The notes: generated by a model from the letters alone, not told the origin. Shown: positions 8,001 through 15,407, counted from the stretch's first letter. The stretch: DNA of 21,738 nt from an uncultured Porphyromonas sp. (GCF_934359325.1 NZ_CAKRLH010000009.1:1-21738); one strand, 5' to 3'. Program-made: numbers and translations.

Positions 8001-11000
8001 CCTGCATAGCGGGATGTATCCCCACGGCAGCATCGTACCTGGAGAGCGGGATGGTGAGCTTGACCCATCTGGAGGACTGCCCGCTCTCCTCCTGGACCAC
8101 CGACTCGCCGGTGTACCACTTGCCACCGGGCTGAAGTCCCTCACGGGAGAGCCGGAGATGGTAGCGGAAGAAGCTCTCCCTCGTCGTGAGTACGCCGTCC
8201 CCATCGAGATCCTCAGTGTCCGGGAGATCGGTCCAGGCAGAGGGGTGCCCCTGGATGAGCCTCGGGAGGGAGTTTCCCTCCGTCCCGTTGATGTACTTGT
8301 ACCTCTCCAGGATCCCCGCCTCAGCGCGATCCCACTGCTCACCGAGGTAGAAGTGGTAGTCATCCCCCGAGGGATCCTCGAGTGGTGAGCCGGGGAGAGT
8401 GACACCTCCCTTACTCCATGCCGCCGGGTCAAGAATGCTCGTGAGGGAACGGAGATAGTCTGGAAAGAGCTCCTGCTCCTCACGGGACGAAACCCCATCC
8501 AGCCCGACATCCTGCCTCTCCATACCATCTGAGGAGAAGGCGCGAACCGGTGGAACCGTCTCCGCTCGTCTCCCGTGGGGAGTAGTCACAGTCGGGAGAC
8601 TGCTCTCAAAGTCCAGTGCACCATCCGGTATGATCTCCTCAGAGAAGCGGCCGAGGTCGATCAGTAGGTCTCCCTCAGGGACATCCTGTCCGGAGTAGTA
8701 AGGATCCAGCAGCCACAGCTCCAGGGAGGTGATGTGCTCCTTCTCCAGATCATGTACCTCCAGCGGGGTGGCTATGGCAGCCCAGTTGTCGGTCGCACGG
8801 CTAAGCTTGGCACCCTCGACCCAGCCCTCGGTACGGTAGTTGAAAGGGCCCCGCTCATCGGGATAGTAGGACAAGTTGAGCATCCGGACAAATTGCGTCC
8901 CCAGCTGATTGAGATCCCGTCGAGGGAAGAGCTCCTCCACCCGGTACTCTCTCACCAGGGGATGGCGCCTCACATCCTGCCGGCGAGCGAGACCGGTCGG
9001 CTGTCCCGGGGCACCGTCCCTTACCAGGAGAGGGTCGACGCTAAACCATGCCAAGTGAGCTCTGTGATCCGCATCACTCTCCCCGCAAGTAGAGAGTTGC
9101 CATCTCAAGGGCGATGTGAGATCAACGGCACTACCGCCGTCCTCGAAGTCGTCTACTACGATCTGACCGCTCCTTCCGGAAATATTGTAGTCGGATATAA
9201 GATGAGCGTACGCCATCCGAATCCTAAGCGAGCTGGGGAGGTCGGGCGAGGTCTGACTGATCCTTGCGAGTCTCCGTGAGAGCGATGTGGAGGAATGGTC
9301 GTAGGTGAGGTGAGCCCCCAGCATGGTATTACGGAGATCCTCCTGCCGGATACTCATCTTCTCGTCCCCGCTATCCTCTATATAGCCATAGAGACTGGTG
9401 CCGAGGGTAAGATGAGAAATCGGCTTCAGCTCAGCCTCTATGCCGAAGAGAGACCTTCGCTTGATCTCCGTCTGTGACTCCACCGGGATGGAGAGCTCCA
9501 CCGGCTCCTCCGAGGAGCTCAGTATGGTAAGCTCTCCCTGGTCGTAGTCGACCTGATAGTCAGATCCCTCTACCAGCGTCCGCCCCCCCTGGACTGCGGT
9601 AATGCTTCCCTTAGGGACACGATGACCAATCCTGACCATGCCGTCGGATCGGGACGAGACCGCACCGGTAATCCTAAAGAGGTCCAGATCCTGTCGTTCC
9701 CGAGCCCTCGTCCGGCTCTCCTTATACAAGCTCTCGTATGGCTCATATCCCGGAGGAAGGGATCTGAAGGGCTCCCTCCTCGGGAGGAAGATGGTACCCA
9801 TCTCCTCACTCACGGTCACCCCCGGATGGTAGTCAAACCTCCCGTCGCTGACTCCCCCTACCCCTCGGCTGTCCTGCAGGTCCCATCCCATCCATCTCAT
9901 CCAGGACTCACCCGACGGGGTCATCTCTGTCGGCACACCGGTAGAGGGCTCCACATAGCTCAGCTTCACCTCCAGATCCTCCGGTCCCGTCAGTCCCCCT
10001 GAGCCGCCTATGGAGTAGCCATTCTTCATCATCAGCGGCCAGAGCTCCGAGGCGGGAGACTTGTCGCGATCGACCAGGAGGGCAGCCGTGATCGTGCCGG
10101 CAGCATCAGCATCAAAGCTCCCGACCCGTATGATCCTCCCCTGATACTGATACTCATAGGCGACGGCAAGTCTTTTCGCATCAGCGATGGGGAACTTTAG
10201 GGAAATAAAGCCGAGGAGACGATTGACCTCGTAGTCATCCTCATCCAGCCGGACTGCGTAAGGGATCTCCACCCCCTCTCCCGCACCCTTCCCCTCAGGA
10301 GGTGCTTCGCCCTCCTTACTCAGAGTGCTGTAGGCGGTCACCCGGGACACCAGCCCTCCATTGTCGGAGGTATTGTCCGACTCCATCCAGACAGCGACCC
10401 GGAGGATCTTGATCTCGCTTGAGACGAGAGGAAGCTTCCGGAGCGCAGCATCGTACTTTTGGGCAAAATACTCGGAGAGGAAGAAGTGCTTATTAGCCTC
10501 ATAGTCCGAGCTCTTCAGCTCGAAGGGGTAGACCTGTCTCCCCCTCCGGACACTCATCCGCCTGACGTTATCTCTCTGAATGGAGGTCAGGAAGCGAAGC
10601 TGCAGCGGACCGAGCCAGAGGTCTCCCGTGACGCCGAAGAGATTAGACGGCATCGAGACCAGAGGATTATGACTCCTGTAGCTGATGTTGCCCGCCTGCA
10701 GTGACTGAAGGAGCTCATACTCCCCGCCCTTGTACCCCAGTCTGAGCCTATTCTTGGACGAGCTCAGCCCCCGATCGGTATTGTAGTCCAGATCGAGAGA
10801 GAGCCGATCGCCATAGCGCACGCTGGTATGGAGGTTACCCTGATGCTCCAGGAGAGGGACAGTCCTCTTGCGATAAGCCTGAGGGAGGAGAGGATTATCC
10901 TCCCATATCGTGGTCTGCCCCACGGAGAGGGTGATCGTGCCTCCGGAGGTTACGCTGAGCCGAGAGGAGGTAGTCCTCGCGCTATCGCCCGACAGCTGGG

Positions 11001-11064
11001 CGACAGCAGGCAGAGGGGCAAGCAGTCCGAGCAGAGAGAGCAGGAGAATGAGACGACCCTTCAT
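5065..11064 (-). CDS. sprA: T9SS outer-membrane translocon protein SprA/Sov
   Basis: This 1999-aa protein is the giant beta-barrel that carries type IX secretion substrates across the outer membrane (SprA in Flavobacterium, Sov in P. gingivalis). An SPI signal peptide occupies residues 1-22 (LLLSLLGLLAPLPAVA, cleavage before Q23). SprA signatures include LFGVTGDLWLGPLQLRF and SSDYEANKHFFLSEYFAQKY (first SprA_N region, ~140-205), IVVDDFEDGGSAVDLTSPLRW (~635-655), GPFNYRTEGW (~740) and SLELWLLDPYY (~780). The rest alternates polar and hydrophobic residues, as in beta strands, and ends SSYGVMLMLSLRP, a barrel-type C-terminus. Characterised homologues are about 2,400-2,500 aa as I recall, so this one is roughly a fifth shorter without an obvious frameshift. 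It starts 18 nt after ruvA, implying cotranscription. Its TAG overlaps the TAA of the Lrp gene. Confidence 0.93.
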   Translation of the reverse strand: MKGRLILLLSLLGLLAPLPAVAQLSGDSARTTSSRLSVTSGGTITLSVGQTTIWEDNPLLPQAYRKRTVPLLEHQGNLHTSVRYGDRLSLDLDYNTDRGLSSSKNRLRLGYKGGEYELLQSLQAGNISYRSHNPLVSMPSNLFGVTGDLWLGPLQLRFLTSIQRDNVRRMSVRRGRQVYPFELKSSDYEANKHFFLSEYFAQKYDAALRKLPLVSSEIKILRVAVWMESDNTSDNGGLVSRVTAYSTLSKEGEAPPEGKGAGEGVEIPYAVRLDEDDYEVNRLLGFISLKFPIADAKRLAVAYEYQYQGRIIRVGSFDADAAGTITAALLVDRDKSPASELWPLMMKNGYSIGGSGGLTGPEDLEVKLSYVEPSTGVPTEMTPSGESWMRWMGWDLQDSRGVGGVSDGRFDYHPGVTVSEEMGTIFLPRREPFRSLPPGYEPYESLYKESRTRARERQDLDLFRITGAVSSRSDGMVRIGHRVPKGSITAVQGGRTLVEGSDYQVDYDQGELTILSSSEEPVELSIPVESQTEIKRRSLFGIEAELKPISHLTLGTSLYGYIEDSGDEKMSIRQEDLRNTMLGAHLTYDHSSTSLSRRLARISQTSPDLPSSLRIRMAYAHLISDYNISGRSGQIVVDDFEDGGSAVDLTSPLRWQLSTCGESDADHRAHLAWFSVDPLLVRDGAPGQPTGLARRQDVRRHPLVREYRVEELFPRRDLNQLGTQFVRMLNLSYYPDERGPFNYRTEGWVEGAKLSRATDNWAAIATPLEVHDLEKEHITSLELWLLDPYYSGQDVPEGDLLIDLGRFSEEIIPDGALDFESSLPTVTTPHGRRAETVPPVRAFSSDGMERQDVGLDGVSSREEQELFPDYLRSLTSILDPAAWSKGGVTLPGSPLEDPSGDDYHFYLGEQWDRAEAGILERYKYINGTEGNSLPRLIQGHPSAWTDLPDTEDLDGDGVLTTRESFFRYHLRLSREGLQPGGKWYTGESVVQEESGQSSRWVKLTIPLSRYDAAVGIHPAMQDISSVRLTLRHFEQPIHLRCAAIRLVSSPWRPYTSTIDDGRTNAEITLQTHSLEEDSGRSPIPYVSPKGVARDRRSGALSQVRYDERALAISIPDMARDEVSAVYRSTDLDLRHYRQLVLYSHAEGGVRDRDLELFIRLGSDFSSNYYEYCQSLLVTPQRDYRGMSSGELQDIVWPSANVLRIDLDELIGLKEERESYGGVDRSQVFTRGRVSLRGYPSLGNVTAILIGVRNKSSGRISAEVWVNELSVSGAGEMSGGAWLTDVSATLSDLGSASLKVGRQSAGYGDIRSDVRLQQPLSHAYFDLESMIELGKLLPGRWGVQAPVRYTVQESRRTPHYDPYDTDRPYRGGEPIYYEHADRLSLSNWRVRPERESRRSKSDLTLTYDLEHHRRRDPQTLDRSSRRMHSTIDYLSESGTGDYIRLHSGWDRMYDSSLLPTPGEEMEHSPQVYHNWLWDRSLGIKWSPVTFGSVTIHSNTLALVDDTPSSIDHRDRDLPFRVFSEQILRSIAALGATDRYQSRYTLSLHTPPMRPRLLRPAYLSLTYSGDYSWRRGVIVGEESSGHTIRNDGRLDLLMRYNLGQSADSRKSLGEVQVKYGRYGGSTIPGFLPEAGKVFGVGHQGRAISPTLGYMLGISDFAEEINHAVRSKWVKEDPTLSRLPSYFVKDDLACDLRLRPLSGLSIDLFLSQVRSRSYICSGDSGEGKEMTGRLRMSTIGLRRDATAEILRDLAGDTDRERVLGLFRSHYLVSSREQKGLPSSLNLLPNWLITLDLASISDAIRSVTPRLVVKHQYQGLLELPDYRLRSDAAPESPYDLQTITTSDHFGPLIGVDATVGKGLTLSAAYVFSNSRSLMVESLRLLTQSDRRGDLSLRHQLSLPPLISSGIPILSSSRTSLESNLSYSYTHTSLEEASIRSGSRSRLRGLDSHSLRLTLDYHCSNSLSLRGFWREEIRNPLVTGHQYPYRKSSYGVMLMLSLRP

Positions 11065-11082
11065 CAGCGCCCGGCAAGTTAC

Positions 11083-11700
11083 TTAGATCATCTTCAGCCC
11101 ATTTCGGATGATATCATTGACGCTCATATCCGGATCCTCGCGGACCAGCCTGTCGATCACCTTATGGGCCATAGCTTTCGTATATCCGAGTGTGACGAAG
11201 GCCTGCTCAGCCTCCTCCAGCACCTCCTTGCGGGCAGTCGGCGTGACGGTCTCACTCTCGGAGAGATCCCTCGCCGCCATATAGTCAGCCATCTCTGTCA
11301 CTACCTTATCCTTCAGGTCGAGGATCATCCGCTTAGCCGTCTTGGATCCGATCCCCTTGACGCTCTGCAGCGATCGGTCGTCCCCGGAGGCAATGATGGA
11401 GACCAGGTCTCTGGCGGAGAAGGTACTCAGGATCAGTCGCCCCGTCGCAGGACCGATGCCGGAGACACCGATCATCAGGCGAAATATCTGGCGCTCGCTT
11501 AGGTCCATAAAGCCATAGAGCTCGTAGGCATCCTCACGGATCACCTCATGGACATAGAGACGCACCTCGCCGGACTCCATTCGGTCGAGGGCGTTGTACG
11601 TATTGAGGGAGATACTGAGCAGATACCCAATGCCTCCCGCCTCCAGTACGACAGATGTCGGAGTCTTGGAGGATAGCTTCCCACTGATATACTCAATCAT
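11083..11700 (-). CDS. ruvA: Holliday junction branch migration subunit RuvA
   Basis: This 205-aa protein binds Holliday junctions as a tetramer and loads the RuvB motor. The N-terminal OB-fold starts MIEYISGKLSSKTPTSVVLE, followed by GIGYLLSISL and the acidic-pin region YVHEVIREDAYELYGF. Helix-hairpin-helix motifs appear at MIGVSGIGPATGRLIL and LQSVKGIGSKTAKRMIL. The C-terminal RuvB-binding domain is at ~150-205 (EQAFVTLGYTKAMAHKVIDRL). The start at 11700 is chosen from the family N-terminus. An in-frame ATG at 11898 would add 66 residues read through a tandem 22-bp repeat, which is not RuvA-like. ruvA-sprA adjacency supports a Porphyromonas-like origin. Confidence 0.95.
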   Translation of the reverse strand: MIEYISGKLSSKTPTSVVLEAGGIGYLLSISLNTYNALDRMESGEVRLYVHEVIREDAYELYGFMDLSERQIFRLMIGVSGIGPATGRLILSTFSARDLVSIIASGDDRSLQSVKGIGSKTAKRMILDLKDKVVTEMADYMAARDLSESETVTPTARKEVLEEAEQAFVTLGYTKAMAHKVIDRLVREDPDMSVNDIIRNGLKMI

Positions 11701-11756
11701 GGTAGAAAGGTACCAAAAAATATCACTTCTCCTACTCGTATGGAGATCAAATGCGT

Positions 11757-11882
11757 CACCCCTGGAGTCCCACTCCATTGGGACTGTAGTCCCACCCCAT
11801 TGGGACTGGAGTTCCACCCCATCGGGACTGGAGTTCCACCCCATCGGGACTGTGGTCTCTCCCACAAGAGACTGCCCGCATG
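11757..11882. repeat. Array A: 22-bp-period inverted-repeat array (GGGACT/AGTCCC class)
   Basis: Six units start at 11757, 11779, 11801, 11823, 11845 and 11867, exactly 22 bp apart. Each is a 16-mer of two 7-nt half-sites around 2 nt, followed by a 6-nt spacer. The 16-mers are CACCCCTGGAGTCCCA (left half decayed), TGGGACTGTAGTCCCA, TGGGACTGGAGTTCCA, CGGGACTGGAGTTCCA, CGGGACTGTGGTCTCT and AGAGACTGCCCGCATG (right half decayed). Spacers are CTCCAT, CCCCAT three times, then CCCACA. Halves pair across the spacer: AGTCCCA with TGGGACT twice, and in the last pair the altered half GGTCTCT faces the matching altered half AGAGACT. It lies 57 nt upstream of the ruvA start. No coding role is plausible because 22 is not a multiple of 3. 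Confidence 0.85.
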
Positions 11883-12071
11883 CCCAGGGCTGACTCACTT
11901 GAGATTTACAGCGCCCGCCGGATCCCGCAGGGGCTTACCAGTCGCTCCCCCTCCTCTGATACCCCGCCCCTGTACGATGCCACACTCATCCCCTATGCCG
12001 GAGTAATGCGGATCCCGTCAGGGATCCCCGGTGCGGGGGAGTATCGTATCGAGCTGGATAGAGTTTGGTGA
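11880..12071 (+). other. Possible small ORF or coding remnant
   Basis: A 63-codon open frame begins with an ATG inside the decayed last unit of array A and ends TGA at 12069-12071. The first ~15 codons look arbitrary, but the last ~35 residues (LYDATLIPYAGVMRIPSG, then GAGEYRIELDRVW) read like ordinary protein, with codon third positions similar to neighbouring genes. I see no promoter box or recognised domain. It may be the 3' end of a decayed gene interrupted by the array, or chance. I do not recognise the product. Confidence 0.25.
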
Positions 12072-12074
12072 ATT

Positions 12075-12134
12075 CTAAACCTGGGTTTAGTGATCACTAA
12101 ACCCGGTAATAGTGATGACTAATACCGGGTTTAG
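12075..12134. repeat. Array B: 22-bp-period palindrome array (CTAAACC/GGTTTAG class)
   Basis: Three 16-mers start at 12075, 12097 and 12119: CTAAACCTGGGTTTAG, CTAAACCCGGTAATAG and CTAATACCGGGTTTAG, with spacers TGATCA and TGATGA. Half-sites match best across the spacers: GGGTTTAG (12083-12090), TGATCA and CTAAACCC (12097-12104) form a perfect 22-bp palindrome, and GGTAATAG faces CTAATACC with one mismatch. A weak further half-site, GAGTTTGG at 12061-12068, sits in register upstream. The array lies 108 nt before the murF promoter box, in the same gap as array A, and shares its consensus with array C. Confidence 0.85.
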
Positions 12135-12217
12135 TCAGAAGTGTGATTTATGGCAGCATATGAGGGTACCGAGACCGCAGACTCTCGTCCGGGAGGTAAG
12201 CCCTCCTATCTCTCTGA

Positions 12218-12249
12218 CTTGCGGGGGGACCTCTTTTAGACTATTTTTG
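12218..12249 (+). promoter_or_regulatory. Bacteroidetes-type promoter of the murF-ZIP operon
   Basis: CTTG (12218-12221, 3 of 4 matches to the -33 TTTG box) is followed after 20 nt by TATTTTTG (12242-12249), an exact TAnnTTTG -7 box. Spacing is typical. Transcription would begin near 12255-12257, giving a leader of about 20 nt before the murF ATG, which has no visible Shine-Dalgarno sequence, as is common in this phylum. Confidence 0.6.
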
Positions 12250-12275
12250 TACCTGTATAAGAGACCATACCATAT

Positions 12276-13664
12276 ATGAATAGTCAGAATATAAATATAG
12301 AGGAGCTGTACCAAGTCTTCCTACGCCACCCCTCCATCTGCACCGACTCGCGGAAGGTAGAGAAGGGGGACTTCTTCGTTGCACTGCCCGGCGAGCGGGT
12401 GGACGGGAATACCTTTGCACCGGCGGCTCTGGAGCGGGGTGCTGCCGCTGCTCTGGTCTCAGATCCGACTCTCGCGGAGCGTTACCCTCACTGCATATAC
12501 ACCGAGGATACCCTCCTCGCACTACAGCAGCTCGCCCGGAGACACAGGGAGAGCTCCAGGATCCCCCTCATCGCCATCACCGGCAGCAATGGCAAGACCA
12601 CGACGAAGGAGCTCTGTGCCATCGTCCTGGCTCAGAAGTATAAGGTCCTCTACACGGAGGGAAACTATAATAACCACCTCGGCATGCCACTCACCCTCCT
12701 GCGCCTCCAGCCCGAGCACGAGATAGCGGTGGTGGAGATAGGGATCAATCACCCGGGGGAGATGACTCCTCTCGCCGACATCGCCCGCCCCACCCACGCT
12801 CTGATCACAGGGATCGGGAAGGCGCACCTCGAGGGCTTCGGCTCTCTGGAGGGGACGCTGAGGGAGAAGAGCATCCTCGCCGAGAGAGCCTACGAGAGCA
12901 AGGGAGTCGTTTTCCTCAATCTTGATGACCCTCTCCTGCGGGAGCGCTGGTACGACAGAGCTCAGGTGACCTATGGTCTGGCGGACGGATCCTATGAGAG
13001 GGAGCCGGACTTTAGGGCGACGATCTTGAGGGAGCAGCCTTACCTCTCCCTCCGCATCAGCTGCAGTCTGGGGGTGCAGGAGGTCAAGACCCACTTAGTG
13101 GGACGGTACAATTACCACAACGTCCTCGCAGCCTTTGCCGTAGGGGTAACCTTTGGGCTCACCATGCCGTCGATTGCCAATGCGATCGAGTCCTACACAC
13201 CGACCAACGACCGCTCTCAGGTGGTCAGGCTGCCGCGCCATATCTCGCTAATCATGGATGCCTACAATGCTAACCCCTCCTCGATGCGGGCGGCCATTGA
13301 GAATCTCTTTACCGCACCGGAGCCGGCAAAGTTTGCCATCCTTGGGGATATGCTGGAGCTAGGAGAGGCGTCCGATGAGGAGCATCGGGAGATCATGAGA
13401 CTGATGGAGGGGGAGCCGGAGATCACGACGCTCTATGTGGGTGAGACCTTCTGCCGACTAGCCTCTCCGGAGACGATGGCCTTCCGAGACATAGAGGGAC
13501 TTCGGTCGTTCCTGGAGGTGATCGAGGTGCCGGATGAGAGCGTCTGGCTGCTGAAGGGATCCCACAGGATCGGACTCGATAAGCTGAGAGACACGCTAGC
13601 GATGAAGGCTGAGGAGGGCGAGACGGACTCCTACACTCTTCCCACGTCGAAGTATAGATACTGA
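12276..13664 (+). CDS. murF: UDP-N-acetylmuramoyl-tripeptide--D-alanyl-D-alanine ligase
   Basis: This 462-aa Mur ligase adds D-Ala-D-Ala to the UDP-MurNAc tripeptide, the last cytoplasmic step of peptidoglycan precursor synthesis. The N-terminal substrate domain carries CTDSRKVEKGDFFVALPGE (22-40). The ATP P-loop is TGSNGKTTT (102-110, K107), followed by GNYNNHLGMPLTLLRL and VEIGINHPGEMTPLADI. HALITGIGKAHLEGFGSLE leads to the conserved EKSIL segment, and the C-terminal ligase domain holds IMDAYNANPSSMRAAI. The GNYNNHLG...GINHPGEM combination separates MurF from MurC/D/E. It is the first gene of a plus-strand operon: the next gene starts 8 nt after its stop. Unusually, no other dcw-cluster gene is next to it. 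Confidence 0.96.
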   Translation: MNSQNINIEELYQVFLRHPSICTDSRKVEKGDFFVALPGERVDGNTFAPAALERGAAAALVSDPTLAERYPHCIYTEDTLLALQQLARRHRESSRIPLIAITGSNGKTTTKELCAIVLAQKYKVLYTEGNYNNHLGMPLTLLRLQPEHEIAVVEIGINHPGEMTPLADIARPTHALITGIGKAHLEGFGSLEGTLREKSILAERAYESKGVVFLNLDDPLLRERWYDRAQVTYGLADGSYEREPDFRATILREQPYLSLRISCSLGVQEVKTHLVGRYNYHNVLAAFAVGVTFGLTMPSIANAIESYTPTNDRSQVVRLPRHISLIMDAYNANPSSMRAAIENLFTAPEPAKFAILGDMLELGEASDEEHREIMRLMEGEPEITTLYVGETFCRLASPETMAFRDIEGLRSFLEVIEVPDESVWLLKGSHRIGLDKLRDTLAMKAEEGETDSYTLPTSKYRY

Positions 13665-13672
13665 GCCTACCG

Positions 13673-14470
13673 ATGAGCCTTGACCTTTACGCTCTGCTGC
13701 TGACTCTGGGAGCCGGTATGGCGACACCTATCGGGGGCGCCTTGGCACTCATCGGCAGAAGAGGTGCGCATGAGGAGCGGCTTCTTGCCCTGGGGATGGG
13801 GCTGGCAGGTGGCGTCCTCCTTTACCTCGCACTGCAGGGACTTCTGCCGGAGTCGTGCGAGGAGCTTGTCTCGCTCTACGGGGAGCGGGGACATATCCTT
13901 GCACTCGGGGGCTTCGCCGGTGGTATGGTGGTGATGGCGCTGCTCGACAGGCTCCTGCCCGGGAGCTCGCACCACGACAACGGAATGAGGGTTACGGGGG
14001 ATGTCGAAGAGAAGCACTCCCTGCTGATATCTGCTCTGGCGGCAGCAGTTGCAATCTCGATCCACAATATCCCTGAGGGAATGATGCTCTACCTGACGGC
14101 GACAGAGTCACCGGTCGAGGGGATTCCGGTGATGCTGGCGGTCAGCATGCACAATATCCCCATCGGTCTCTCGATAGCGATACCTATATACTATGCCGGG
14201 TATGGGCGTATGAGGGCGCTGCTGGTCTGCCTTCTCTCTGGGGTTATGGAGCTGATCGGGGCTGTCCTGGGAGCTTTCCTCACCGCACCGATGGAGTCGC
14301 CTCTCTTCCTCGGACTGATGCTCGCCCTTATTGCCGGTATTATGGTTTACGTCTCCTTTGATGAGCTGATCCCCGCTTCATACAGCTACGGCAGGCGCCA
14401 CGCATCCATCTTTGGGATCCTCTTGGGTCTGCTCTTCATGGGACTGACTATGGCTCTGATGCACCACTGA
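13673..14470 (+). CDS. ZIP-family metal transporter homologue with altered metal site
   Basis: This 265-aa inner-membrane protein has about eight hydrophobic helices and a His/Asp-containing loop (SSHHDN, 98-103), the layout of ZIP/ZupT divalent cation importers. The TM4 signature is intact: HNIPEG (131-136, H131, N132, E135). The equivalent TM5 motif is HNIPIG (160-165), so the Glu that normally bridges the two metals is Ile164; TM6 keeps Glu193 (GVMELIG). Loss of a metal ligand suggests altered selectivity, a single-metal site, or an accessory subunit. It starts 8 nt after murF and ends 6 nt before a second ZIP gene with canonical motifs, so a recent or old tandem duplication with division of labour is plausible. 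Transport substrate is unknown. Confidence 0.85.
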   Translation: MSLDLYALLLTLGAGMATPIGGALALIGRRGAHEERLLALGMGLAGGVLLYLALQGLLPESCEELVSLYGERGHILALGGFAGGMVVMALLDRLLPGSSHHDNGMRVTGDVEEKHSLLISALAAAVAISIHNIPEGMMLYLTATESPVEGIPVMLAVSMHNIPIGLSIAIPIYYAGYGRMRALLVCLLSGVMELIGAVLGAFLTAPMESPLFLGLMLALIAGIMVYVSFDELIPASYSYGRRHASIFGILLGLLFMGLTMALMHH

Positions 14471-14476
14471 TCTCTT

Positions 14477-15277
14477 ATGGAAGGCAATTTTACCATCGCC
14501 CTGATGATGACCCTGCTCGCAGGGCTCTCCACCGGCATCGGCGCCGTGATCGCTGTCCTCTCTAAGCGAACCAATAAGTCGCTCCTCTGCATCGGTCTCG
14601 GACTCTCCGCCGGGGTGATGATCTATATCTCCTTCGTGGAGCTGCTGTCTCAGGCGAGGGTCTCTCTCGTGGAGACGTGGGGACCGGTGGGGGAGCTGTA
14701 TGCGGTGCTGGCATTCTTCGGAGGTATCCTGGCGACACTGTTGATCGACCTGGCGATCCCCGAGACGGAGAATCCCCACGAGATCCACGGCGTGGAGGAG
14801 ATGCGTGCTGGCGAGGATCACTCTATGGAGGGGCTGAGGAGGATCGGGCTGATGAGCTGTCTCATCATCACGCTGCACAACTTCCCAGAGGGAATGGTCA
14901 CCTTCCTCTCCGCTCTTTCGTCCCCCACCACCGCCCTGCCGATCATGCTGGCAATCATGATCCACAATATACCAGAGGGCATCTCCGTCTCCGTCCTGAT
15001 CTATTACGCCACGGGGAGCCGCTCACGGGCACTTCTCCTCGGTGTCCTCTCGGGACTGGCTGAGCCGATCGGCGCACTGGTGGGCTACCTCTTCCTGCAG
15101 CCCTACCTGACACCCGCCCTACTCCACACCACCAATGCAGTCATCGCCGGCGTGATGATCTACATCTCTCTCGATGAGCTGCTCCCCGCAGCAGAGCGGT
15201 ATGGGAAGCACCATCAGGCGATCCTGGGCGTGATCTCAGGTATGGCGGTGATGGCGGGGACACTTCTTATATTGTAA
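14477..15277 (+). CDS. ZIP-family divalent metal transporter (ZupT-like)
   Basis: This 266-aa multi-pass membrane protein of the ZIP family probably imports zinc or other divalent metals. Both metal-binding helices are canonical: TM4 HNFPEG (134-139) and TM5 HNIPEG (163-168), with Glu196 in SGLAEPIGALVG. A His/Glu-rich loop before TM4 (ETENPHEIHGVEEMRAGEDH, 96-115) is typical of the variable metal-binding loop. It shares overall layout with the preceding gene, from which it is separated by 6 nt, so the two are tandem paralogues in the murF operon. I leave the symbol empty because ZIP subfamily and substrate cannot be fixed by reading alone, though ZupT is the nearest characterised type. Confidence 0.9.
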   Translation: MEGNFTIALMMTLLAGLSTGIGAVIAVLSKRTNKSLLCIGLGLSAGVMIYISFVELLSQARVSLVETWGPVGELYAVLAFFGGILATLLIDLAIPETENPHEIHGVEEMRAGEDHSMEGLRRIGLMSCLIITLHNFPEGMVTFLSALSSPTTALPIMLAIMIHNIPEGISVSVLIYYATGSRSRALLLGVLSGLAEPIGALVGYLFLQPYLTPALLHTTNAVIAGVMIYISLDELLPAAERYGKHHQAILGVISGMAVMAGTLLIL

Positions 15278-15355
15278 AAAAGACTATACTTCCTCCTTTT
15301 TCCTAAATCTCCCTTATAATCAGCGATTGGGAGAACTATGAGGGGGCATTTTGCG

Positions 15356-15363
15356 TATATTTG
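15356..15363 (+). promoter_or_regulatory. TAnnTTTG -7 box upstream of the DUF4294 gene
   Basis: TATATTTG fits the Bacteroidetes -7 consensus, 44 nt before the ATG at 15408. No good TTTG lies at the expected -33 distance. A weak dyad, TCTCCC (15308-15313) and GGGAGA (15329-15334), sits in the gap and could be an end for the ZIP operon or an operator. Confidence 0.4.
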
Positions 15364-15407
15364 TGCCGTGATTAAGGGGCGTACCACACGTCCTCAACTC
15401 AAGAACT

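Noticed and set aside
7759..8388. 209-codon plus-strand open frame inside sprA
   Set aside because: It is antisense to clear SprA coding sequence, Pro/Arg/Gly-rich without domains, and expected from GC-rich codon bias; the same holds for the other long frames opposite sprA, thiL, murF and pgm.
11701..11898. 66-residue N-terminal extension of RuvA
   Set aside because: It is translated from array A, is not RuvA-like, and the family start MIEYISGKL is at 11700.
11757..12134. CRISPR array
   Set aside because: Spacers are 6 nt and nearly constant, repeats are 16-mers, and no cas gene is near.
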